Below are positions 13,448-25,400 of a stretch of DNA of 36,292 bases, piece by piece. The position numbers and the translations under genes were made by a program. The stretch spans positions 1 through 36,292 of the forward strand of contig CAZEGF010000051.1 in the NCBI GenBank assembly GCA_964511965.1, read 5' to 3'. The notes under the pieces were generated by a model. That model had not been told where the DNA came from. It made no database searches and was given only the letters and a program-made list of their open reading frames with translations. The DNA is from JAUSNA01 sp964511965. Its GTDB lineage: Bacteria; Patescibacteriota; Microgenomatia; Levybacterales; GWA1-39-11. Each line of letters starts with the position of its first letter. Position 1 is the first letter of the stretch.

Positions 13448-16400
13448 CTAATTCCTATTTATGATCAGGTAGTTGAACTTGAGTTCGTTTTGGATAGTAT
13501 TTTCTATCTCCACAATGAAATACTTACCATTCTCAGATTGCTCTGATATATATGGAGTCATAGCGCCGGTTCTACTGGTTGGCGTGACATAAATAAGGCT
13601 ATCGCTCTTTATATTTGGATTGTAGATCTTTCTTTGAGTCTGGCCGAGTCTAATTGTTGAACTTCCGGCGGTAGCGCTTGATGATGCTTCAGTTGCTGAA
13701 AGCTCGATGTAGCCTCCCTTTTGAAGGTTGACTGATTGGGCTGAGAGAACTCCTTTAACGGTTACATCCTTACCAAATTCGGCATTTTCTTTGACGTGCA
13801 TTGTGCCGTCAGTTGTAATAATGACAGCTCCAGCCATAAGATCAAGGTCACCTTGACGTAGTGACTGAAGCGCAAGGCCGGTACCAATTGTATTAATGCT
13901 ACCATTACTGATTGTCATCGAATTGCCGATAGAAAGGCTTTCTTGAACTGAAGCATTATTGAATGAGCTGTTGCCAAAGACAACCAGGTCTTGTGCTACA
14001 GTTGCAAATTCAGAAGAGGAGGAAGCAAATGGAGTAAGGGTCAAATTATGCGTCTTTTCAAGCTTATCAAGACGTGCTGATAGAGTAGCCATAGACTCTT
14101 GGTTAGCGATAATATTCTCGCTATGTGAGGATAGGATTTGCTCAATATAGTTGATCTCTGACTTTAGAGACTTTAACTCTGACGATGGAACAGTACTCGT
14201 TTGACTTGAGTTATTTACGGCAAGCGTATTGAGGCTTGAACCCATTGCAATATCTGCTTTATATGTTGGGTTGACAGAGACAAGAATTGCTCCATTTGAG
14301 CTTGAAGATGCGTCTTCAAGTGCAGTTCCTAGCGTGAATCCGGATGTAATTTTTGTTCCAACACCAGGTGTTTCGGATATACCGATCGCATCTGATTTCT
14401 TAATATTTGACTCTGTATCTATCTTCGTAGCTACCTGGCCGGAGATGGCAACTAGTACATATCCATCATCATTAGCATGCGCTGCATTCCCTTCAAACCC
14501 TGGTATATCAGTTACAACTCCAAGGATTGTGCCATTATTATCACACTTGCTAACTCCGGAAGTTGTCATGCAAACTATATCTCCGTTTTCAAGACTATCT
14601 GATTGATCTGACTTCTTATACCATTCTGCATATCCTGTTGATGCTGTTGTGTAGGTTGTGCCACCTGACACATTTTCTCTTATCTTTCCTGCAAAGTCCC
14701 CATTAACATTTAGGAAGGTAGAGAAGTTGCTGTTAACGTCTGAGCCGACATCGCCCATTCCGCCTTGTGCAAATATACCTGCATTAGTATCTCCGATAGT
14801 TTGAGAAGCATTGACGTAAACCAAAATCTTCCCGACTCCTTCTTCAGAATAAGGTTCCATGGCTTTACCGATGACATTTCCACCCTTTGTCGCTTTCATT
14901 GCTACTCCCGGAACTGAGGAGGAGGTAAGGTAGTCCCCGGCTTGGATGGGGCCGTTTTCGGTTGAAACTTTGGCAGGAACGCGACCGGCAAGAGCAACCG
15001 GAATTACAGGCGAGTTATCGATAGACTGGTCAACTTGTGAAAGCCTAAATCCTGGGTTTTCCGAGTAGACTCCGACTAACCCGTCTGCATATGAGCCTGA
15101 GCTCTTTCTGACATATCCTCGCTCGTTAGGATCGATCTCTATAAGGTCACCGGGTTGAAGTGTATCGTCTCTTGTTGGATAATCCTCAGCAACGTCGTAA
15201 GCTCCGGCTTGAGTCTGTATGCCATGGGTAAAGAAGAACGCGCCCTGTTGTCCTACAGAGGTCATATTTGCAGAAGGGGAAGCCATAAAGAACATTCTTC
15301 CAACATTCATTAAGTTATTTTGTTCGCCTCCGCCACCTGTGGTTCCGGCATGGAATACAAGAGAGTAGGATTGGTCTTGAGTCAACGCATAATTATAGAC
15401 TTCAGCTTTTGCAGCTTCGTAAGTACCTGCATAAAGCGAGCCGTTATAAGGTTGAAGCTGAACGACTGCATCTATACCTGTTGTTCCGCCGGAAGCAACT
15501 ACACCCGATGAGCCTTGAGAAACTCTCGTCCAGTCCCTTACGCCCTCGTATCTATAAATTTCTGCCGCGCTGGGCTCGTTAGTTCCTATATATAACCTTC
15601 CGTTATACACAGCTATCGAAGTCACCCCATTTATACTCGAGCCGTAATTTGCATCTATCTGACCAGCCGCATTTATTATTCGGTGGAAGGTATTTGTAGT
15701 GGTGTTTTGGGTATTGCTATCATATGCAATAACATCAGCTGCGTTGGCTTTATTGATTGCGATATAAAGCCTTCCGTTATATACGGCCATTGCCGGGATG
15801 TCATTCATGGCCGTTATGTTTGCTCCGTTGACAGAAAAGGTGCCTCCCGTATTGTTGTTAAGTTTTGTAAACACGGATGCTCCAGTATTCCCGTTATATC
15901 TTACAAGGTCAGCTGCCGCCGGCTTTGCAAGTCCAAGATAGAGCGTACCGTTCATAACTGCCATTGAGGAGACTTTATGTATGGATACGGAGTTGGTTGT
16001 GACAAAAGTACCGGCTGTTGTATTTATAATTGTCCAGTTGGTTACCCCATCCCAACGGTAAAGCTCAGCTCTTCCTCCGAGCTCTGTTCCTACAAACAGC
16101 CTACCGCCATAGACAACCATTGAAGCTGCCCCGTAAATTCCCGATGTGCCACCTGAGCGGATAGTACCGGCAGCAGCTTGAGATATCTTATTCCAAGTTG
16201 TTCCCCCTTGGTATTCATAAACCTCGGCACCTCCAGTATCTGTCGTTCCAATGTATAGTTTTCCATTGTAGACAATCATCGACGAAACGGTATCAATGTT
16301 TGCTGTTCCGCCGTTTGCGATTGTTCCTGCAGTGCTCTGGCTAACCTTAGTCCAATTACCGGAAGAGCCGTTGTAGCGGTAGACTTCAGCGCCGTCCGTT

Positions 16401-19400
16401 TTTGATGTACCGATATACAGGCTACCGTTAAACACAGTTGAGGCAGAGATTGAAGCAACGCTTGAAGTACCTCCGGAAACAATCGTACCCGGAGTTGTAT
16501 GCGTTGTTAATGTCCAATTCTGCTGGTCTGACTGTGAAGAGTTGGGAGCTTGGTCTATAAATATATTTCCGGCAACGGATAGCTTTTCAGTTGGTGTAGA
16601 AGTTCCAATCCCGACATTTCCATTCTGCCCAACCACAAAACGGGTAAGACCTGAAGATGAAGCCGTGAATAGGTCACCGACTCCGCTGTTGTTAACCGAT
16701 AGGGCAGCAAACGATGAGACTGCTGAGACTGAAGCAGCAGGGCTTGTGCCCAATGACGAATATACCTGGAACATTGCGCCAAGGTTGCCGCTTACGGGTG
16801 ATTGGGTTGTTCCAACGCCAACCTGAAGTGTTGTCTGTGCTTTATCATAAGCCATAGAACTGGTTTGCCATGTATCAAGTGCCGAGATTACCGAGTCACC
16901 GACAAACCATAGATGGTTTCCGCTGCTGTTGAATGCTGGCCCGACGCCAATTGTTCCTGTACCGCCTGTCGATAAAGCAGATGTAAATCCGATGGAATTA
17001 TCGGCATTAACACCAAGGGAAATGATCTTTGTATCATCGGTTCCGCCTAATGCCAGCGCGACTCCGCTGATTGGAGACCTATTGATGCCTATATACCCGG
17101 AATTACTGATAGTAAATCTCGTCGTTCCCGATGCTGAGGCTGTGAAGATATCCTGGTTTTCAATTTGGTCAAATATGGCAAGAGCCTTACCTGTTGCTCC
17201 CCAGGAGATTGGGCGTGTGACCTGGAACTCACCGGCAGGTGCTTGGGTTCCTATACCTAGATTGCCCAACGGAGTCAGTGAAAGTCGGGTAGAATTGGCA
17301 TTGTAATCATAAATAAAGAAGTTATTTGGATTACTGCCTGGCGTCCCGCTTCCGGCGACTCCAATATGGAACCTGCTGTTATTTGCAATGAATTCCATTT
17401 GTGCATAAGCGCTATTTCCTGAGCTAGAATTTTCTATTCTAAGACCGTTTGAAGTATTAGCACTACTGAACAAGTTGAGCTGTTGGCCAGGGGTATTTGT
17501 ACCAATTCCAACGTTACCATTTTGCGTGACTACAAATCTTGTAAGGCCAGACGATGAGGCAGTGAATATATCACCGACCCCCTTGTTGTCTACCACTAAG
17601 CCTGCAAATGAAGTGTTGGCGCTGACTGAGGCACCAACCAATGTCCCTGCAAATGGATTGCCTTGACCTGTGACCTTAAAGACTGCAGATGAAGATGTGA
17701 CACCACCGTATACGAGGTCAAGTGTTTGGTTGCCGGAAATGATTGCTCCATTTGAAATAGTCCATTGAGTGATTCCGCTTCCTGTCGGACAAACCCCCCA
17801 TGAAGGCGCAGCAGTACCACCGTTTGATAATAGACAGTAACTTGAATTGGTTGTTTCAGCAACACCAAGGACTCCATTTGCTCCCGAATATAGAACCGAA
17901 TTGTTGTTGTTGGTGAATGAGGGTAGGGTAATTGAGTGATTTGCTTGTCCCAAGATCAGATTTCCTGTAGAGCCGCCGCCGATGGTAAGTGTTTGGTTAT
18001 TGGTGCTCTGGATATTCCCAATTCCATTGATAGTAAAGCCTGCAGATGAAGAAGCAGTACCGTCATTTTTGATGACAAACTTTGTAACACCAGAAGATGA
18101 GGCTGCAAATATGTCATTTGTTGAAGGTCCAATTTGGTTAAAGATAACAGCTGCATTTCCTCCCTGGTCACCGCCTTCAACATGCAGTTTTGCCAGTGGT
18201 GTAACAGTGTTGCCAATGCTAACATCGCCATTGCTCATTATTCTCATCCTTCTTGTACCAGATAGAGTGGTGTTATTAAGTGCCGTCAAAAAGTCAATCT
18301 CAGTAGCTGCATTTTCAGATGCAGAGATACCACCGATATATATGTTGTTTTGCGTTGCATTTGATTCACCAAAGATAAGAGTTACTGGTTCTTCAGAATT
18401 ATCATAATGGGCAACTCTTAATCTTGAATGTTTGTCAGCAAGATTAGTTTCTGAATCTTGCAATGTCACGCCACCTGTTCCTGTAGTACCATGAATAATT
18501 GTGAGTCGTCCAGCACCATTGGTTGGCCTTAAGATTATATTTCCTGTCGTGTTCCCTCCCAGGGTAAGAGAGTTATTCCTTGTGCTTTGAATTGTTCCAT
18601 CTGATCCAAGAACCAAAGCTTGTCCAAGAGCGTTTTGAGCCGAAATAGATGCGGTTGGAGAGGTTCCTGCAACTCCTAGAATGGCAAATTTAGCTGAAGT
18701 TGTAGCAACACCTCCAATCAAAAAGTCCTCAGTCGTGTTGACCTGGTAATTAAGACCTAGAGAGGTAGATTCTTGGAATGGAGATGAACCTCCTGCGCTT
18801 GATGAGTCTGCAGAGCATGTTAAAACTCCACCTGCAGTTGTAGTAAGCTTTCCACCATTTCCGGATCCGGAGCAGTCAAAACCGGGTAGAGTAATTGTTT
18901 GGGAAGTCTTACCAAGAATAAGATTTCCGGTAGATCCACCTCCGATAGTTAACGTTTGATTTCTTGTACTTTGAATATTACCAACTCCATTTATTGTAAA
19001 CCCTGCTGATGAAGAAGCAGTACCATCATTTTTGATAACGAATTTGGTAACACCTGATGCAGAGGCAGTTAAAATGTCACTGTTATTGGTTTGATTTAGA
19101 GAAAGAAGTGCATTGGAGCCATACCCCCCATTAATATCAAGGGTGAATTTTGGTGCGGTAGTTCCAATACCGATTTTTGCACTCCCTGTGGCAGAATTCA
19201 CCCCATAAATGCTTCCAAGAACGAGAGAATCATTTGCGCTTACATATGAATTTGCTCCAATAGCCGTTGCGTTTATAAGATTACCAAGACCTACATCAGC
19301 CAGATATCCAAAGAATGAATTCGACCCTCCGACAGTGTTTGTAAATCCGGCTCGGTATCCATAAGCTACATTGTTGTTGGAGAGTGTGTTGTTGTAAAGT

Positions 19401-22400
19401 GCCTGGTAACCAATCGCTGCATTATAATTGCCTCTAGAATTGCTAAGAAGAGACGAATTACCAATGCTTATATTGAAGTTACCAGATGTATTTGCAGAAA
19501 GTGCATTGTAACCAATGGAGATGTTATCAGTTCCGATTGTATTGGATCCTAACGAATTGAAACCAAGAGCTGTATTATATGAACCTGATGTATTATTTAA
19601 CAGCGCTTGGCTTCCAAGAGCTGTATTCCTATCACCTATTGTATTAGAAAAAAGCGTACCATAACCTACAGCCGTATTTCCTTGTGCAGACGTGTTATTG
19701 ATTAGAGCTTTGTATCCCAGTGCAGTATTAAATGAGCCAGTCGTGTTGCTCTGAAGAGCCTGATATCCAACACCTAAATTAAGTGACCCAGTTGTATTAG
19801 ATTTTCCTGATCCATTACCGATAAATACGCTCTTAAGTGTATCCCCTCCGGTACGTATTTCAAGTGGATTTGTACTACCATTTGATGCTTCTACCCTTAG
19901 TGCAACAGATGATGTAGTGATTTGCTCAACATATACATTATCAATAGTACCGTACCAATTTATTGAAGGAGTAAATTGAAGTTGATTTGTATTTGTAGCA
20001 GTTATTATCTGTACTTGACTTGTAGAAAATTCCGAAGCCTCTGTTCCTACTGTGACCCCATTAGTTCCTCCAAAAGATGGAATTAGATTTCCCGAAGATG
20101 ATGCAGTTGTTGTGTAATCAAAAATAACACGATAAGTTTGCCCGGCAACTGGTGCTGAATCAAGCGCAGAGTTGCTTAAGGTAAGAGCTCCTGTTCCGGG
20201 GGCATTTTTTCTAGCTTGACCTGATGATGCAACGTTTATTGCCCAGTCTGGAGTACCTGATGTCGTCCAATTACCCGTATTTGAAGCAAATGTGCTGTCA
20301 TTTGAGTTAGTTATTTTCTCACTCCCTTGGGAAGCAACTGAGGAAAGGTCTTTTATATCAAGACTAGCGAGCGGGCCAAGAGTTTTATTTATCGCTACAC
20401 CACCTTGATTGTTAAGAGGAGAAAGCATGATATTTCCGGTTGTGTTTCCACCAAGAGTAAAGGTTTGATAATTTGTGCTTTGAATATTACCAATTCCATC
20501 AATAGTAAACCCTGCTGATGAAGAAGCAGTCCCATCCAGTCCAATGTTGAACTTTGTCACACCTGATGCTGAAGCCGTAAAGATATTTCCTGAACTTCCT
20601 GTCTTATTCAATATAAATGCTGCTTGACCTCCAGCATTTGCAGTCGCTGATATAGCAGTACCATTTCCTCCGCTATTAAGATTGATGCCTGCAATATTGA
20701 ATTTACCAACTCCCGAAAAATCAATTCCATAATCAATACCGGTCGTGCCGGTGTCAGCGAGAATTAATCCTTTGGTTGTTGCAGACGTGCCACCGTCTTC
20801 CAATGTAAGCGATATACCTGTTTGGTTGCCTGATGACGAATTGGGGACTGTTACTTGGGTAGCAAGATCAATATTCGCACCTATATAGGCTGCTGTTTGG
20901 GTTATACTTCCTTGAGATTCTACCGAAAGTATCGTGCCTACGTCTCCATTGAAGGCAGTTACAAAACCTCCGTCTGTCTCCCAGGATCCAGTTGTTAAGG
21001 CCGATGGAGTTTTTAAGTGAAGTCCTTCACCCACAGCTACATCTTTGAACCAGAATGTCGCACCGTTCAAAGAATTTCCAACCTGTTCACCAATGTCCAC
21101 ATAATTGAATCCACCCACATTATCGCTTGGGACGATAGATAAGTTTCCACCCGTTCTAATTGTTTGACCACCGTTTCCGGAACCAATATATACTGTGCCG
21201 CTTCCATTGCTTGGCAACAGTTGAATATCTCCAGTTGTATTTCCTCCAATAGTCAATGTTTGGTTCTTAGTTGTTTGCAAAGAGCCTGCAGCATCGAGAA
21301 CGATATTTCCAGATAGTGAAGCTGTTTGAGTACCTCGTGCTCCTGCAACACCGAGGATAGCAAATTTAGCCGAAGTTGTTGCAACGCCACCGATCAAAAA
21401 GTCTTCCGTATTGTTAACCTGATAATTTAGACCTAGTGATGTTGATTCTTGGAATGGTGAGTAACCACCCGTACCACCTGAAGTATCAGATGCACAGGTT
21501 AGAACTCCACCTGCTGTCGTGGTAAGCTTGCCTCCATTGCCAGACCCGGAGCAGTCAAAGCCCGGTAGGGTAATTGATTGGGAAGATTTACCAAGAATAA
21601 GATTTCCGGTTGATCCACCACCAAGAGTAAGAGTCTGATAATTTGTGCTTTGAATATTACCAATTCCATCAATAGTAAACCCTGCTGATGAAGAAGCAGT
21701 CCCATCGTTTTTGATGACAAATTTAGTGATTCCTGAGGTAGAGGCTGCAAAAATATCATTTCCTGACGCGCCTGTTTGGTTAACAATAAGAGCAGCATTT
21801 CCACCTGTATTGCCTCCAACAAAATTACCAACTCCTGTAAGTGTTGAAGTACCAACGCCAAGTTTGCCTTCGATATATGTACTTGCAGGACCACCGACAC
21901 CTTTGTTTTCTATTGTAAGAAGAGTTGTACCAACATTACTAAATACATCAATATTTGAAGATCCGCTAAACCGTAAGTTAGATCCTGAATTGGCTGTGGT
22001 TCCTATTCCGATGTTATTGCCTGAGAATGTAGCATCTCCTGCTAATTGCAGGTTGTTGGATCCATCTACGTAATTTGATGTACTCTGGAAATATACCGCT
22101 CCCTTTGTGCTATTCGTTGTTGAAATCAAGAATAAAGTACCGTTAGCAGCAGTACTTCCATAAATCGTATTTCCTGAGTCTTTAGTAGCGCTGGTACCGT
22201 TGAGGTTGAAATTACCAGCGTCATCAATCGTCAGATGCTGAGTACCTCCATTATTCTCGGTCAAACTAAAGAGATTACCTGTTGAGAATGCGTTGTCCGC
22301 ATCCAAAGTGAATGCTGTTCCTCCTGAGGCAACAGAGGAATTAAGTGTTCCATTGGTAAGAGTTATTGCATCATTTGCGGTTATCAAGTTACTGTTACTA

Positions 22401-25400
22401 TCAATGATAATGTTGCCTGTTGTAGAACCACCGAGAGTGAGGGTTTGGTTGTTGGTTGTTTGCAGACTTCCTGCTGCATCAAGGACAAAGTTTCCGGATA
22501 CAGAGGCTGTTTGTTGACCCCGTGCATTGTTGATTCCAAGAATTGCGAATTTGGCAGAAGTTGTAGCTGTCCCTCCAAGAAGAAGGTCTAGAGTAGTGTT
22601 GCCTGAATAGATTGCTCCATTTGCCAATTCCCATTGTGTAAAGCCGCTGCCTGCTGGACATGTTGACCAAGTTGGAGCACTTGCCCCTGAGAGGAGACAA
22701 AGACCGGTTGATCCTGTTGTTGCTTGTGCCAATACACCGGTAGTCTGGGTTGCATAGAGTATTCCATTTTGACCTGTAAAGCCTGGTAGTGTGATACCTT
22801 TTCCTGACTGACCAATAATAACGTTTCCGGATGTTCCACCACCAATAGTTAGTGTTTGACCTAGGGTAGACTGGATTTGACCAATTCCATCGATAGTAAA
22901 TCCTGCGCTGGATGAAGCAGTACCGTCATTTTTGATGACGAATTTAGTCGTTCCTGATGCAGAAGCGGCCAATATATCATTTGTTGAGGCTCCATTTTGG
23001 TTGACAATAAGTGCAGCATTTCCGCCGCTGATCCCACCGACAAAAGTTCCCGCTCCTCCTGTAAATGTGGATGTTCCAACTGCAAGTCCACCTTCAATAT
23101 ATGTACTTGCTGGACCGCCAACACCCTTGTTTTCGATCGTAAGTATTGTAGAACCTAAATTACTGAAGACGTCAATATTTGAAGATCCGTTGAAGCGTAA
23201 ATTGGAGGACCCATTGGCTGTTGTGCCAATACCAATGTTGTTCCCTGTAAATGTGGCATCTCCCGCAATAAGTAGATTATTTGTTCCATCAATATAATTT
23301 GAGGTACTTTGGAAATAAACTGCTCCTTTAGTACCATTTGTTGTTGAACCCAGGTATAAATTGCCGTTAGCAGCAGTGCTTCCATAGATTGTATTTCCTG
23401 CGTTTTGAGACGTACTGGTACCATTTAGGTTAAGGTTTCCATTGTTGTCAAATACAGCATGATCAGATCCTCCGGGAGCAAATACGATATTTCCGGCCGA
23501 TGTACCTCCGATTTTGATAGTGCCTCTATTTGTTGTAGAGATACTTCCGTCACCAGAAATAAATAATGCATTGTTTCCATTATTCGCTGAAATTGAGGCT
23601 GTTGGGGTGCCGTTATTAATATTTATGAATGCGAATTTAGCCGAAGTTGTAGCAACGCCACCGATCAAAAAGTCTTCAGTTGTATTAACCTGATAGTTAA
23701 TTCCAAGAACTGTGGACTCTTGGAATGGAGAGTAGCTTGTAGAACCTGTTCCATCTGATGCACACGTAAGAACGCCACCTGTTGTGGTTGTAAGCTTGCC
23801 ACCATTGCCAGATCCGGAGCAGTCAAAGCCTGGGAGAGTAAGTATCTGTCCAGTTCTACCGAGAATGAGATTACCTGTTGTGCCACCCCCAAGAGTTAAT
23901 GTTTGACTTTTTGTGGTTTGTAGACTTCCTGCTGCATCCAGGATTAAGTTACCTGATACAGATGCAGAATTTGATGTCAAAAATATCCCTGTACCTGTAT
24001 CTATACCAAAATCAGCATCCGTTGATTTTAAAACATTTGTTCCAAAACCTGAACCTGCTCCTATGCATATAACTTTAAACGTATTGCAGTCATAAATTCC
24101 TGATGAAGCACCTTGCAAGAGCAATGTGCCACTGCTTCCCCATACCTTGAGTCTTGAAGTATTACTCCCAGTGATTTCAAAACCATTATTTATTGTAGTA
24201 TAAGAAGATATATTGACATCTCCATTTCCACCGATATTTATGCCGCCAGTTGTATTACCACCTATTGTTAGTGTTTGATTATTTGTACTTTGAATATTTC
24301 CAATACCATCTACTGTAAATCCTGCTGATGAAGAAGCAGTACCGTCATTTTTGATGACGAATTTAGTCGTTCCTGACGCGGATGCGGCAAAAATGTCTCC
24401 ATTATTATTTTGATTTAATATAAATGCTGCGTTGTTTGCGTATCCTCCGGTGATAAAGAGTGGAGATACTGGGGTAGTGCTGCCTATCCCAATGAGCCCA
24501 TTTGCATCAATATAGAACCGTGTATTTGTGCCTTGTTTGAGTGAGATTGTACCAAATGATCCGCTCGTGACAGTTCCAGTTCCAAGTGCTAGAGCACCAG
24601 AATTACCTGATGTAGCTCCACCTGCTCCGGTTGTAAATGTCATCGCGCCTCCATTACCGGTTGCTCCCCCTTGACCAGCGGTGAGGTTAACAGCTCCTCC
24701 AGCAAGAGCAAGCGTTCCATTTCCAGCAGTAAGAGCTACAGCTCCCCCGGCAGCTCCGGTTCCTGCCCCAGAGGGTAGACCACCATTGCCAGCTGTAAGA
24801 GATATTGCTCCAGCTGATCCACCAGTACCAGTTGCTGTTTGGCCACCATTTCCTGCAGTAAAGGTAAACGAGGACCCAGACCCTCCTGCATTTGAAGATG
24901 TTCCTGCTGTTCCCGCGCTCCCTGTAAATGTAAAGTTACCAGCATTTGCACCAGCACCACTTGTAGTTGTTCCAGGAGTACCGATAGTAAAGCCTATATC
25001 GCCTGAATTTCCACCCCAAATAACTGATCCGTTTCCTCCATTTCCACTAGCAATTGCAATAGATCCAGATGCTCCACCTGCTGATCCTGCAGATCCGGCT
25101 CCTGTTGTGAGATTAATTCCTCCACCAACTCCGGCAGAACCTGCGCCGGCACCTCCTATCAAATTAATTGCACCAGCAACTACTGATCCGTTATTTCCGC
25201 CAATTCCTCCAGTCAATGTAACTGCACCACCGGCACCAGCTAGATTGCCTGCTCCTCCAGTCAACTCAACAGCTCCCCCTGGAGTATTTGTACCGGTACC
25301 TCCTGTTAGTGTTACTTTTCCTGCAGTTGCACCGGCATTTGTGCCAGGTGCACCTCCTATAAGAGCAACGTTTCCTCCAGCACCAGCATTGTTACCGGCC

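Noticed and set aside
19285..19805. Regular 51-bp periodicity considered as a CRISPR-like or tandem DNA array
   Set aside because: The copies are diverged at DNA level and in frame; the period reflects a 17-residue protein repeat.
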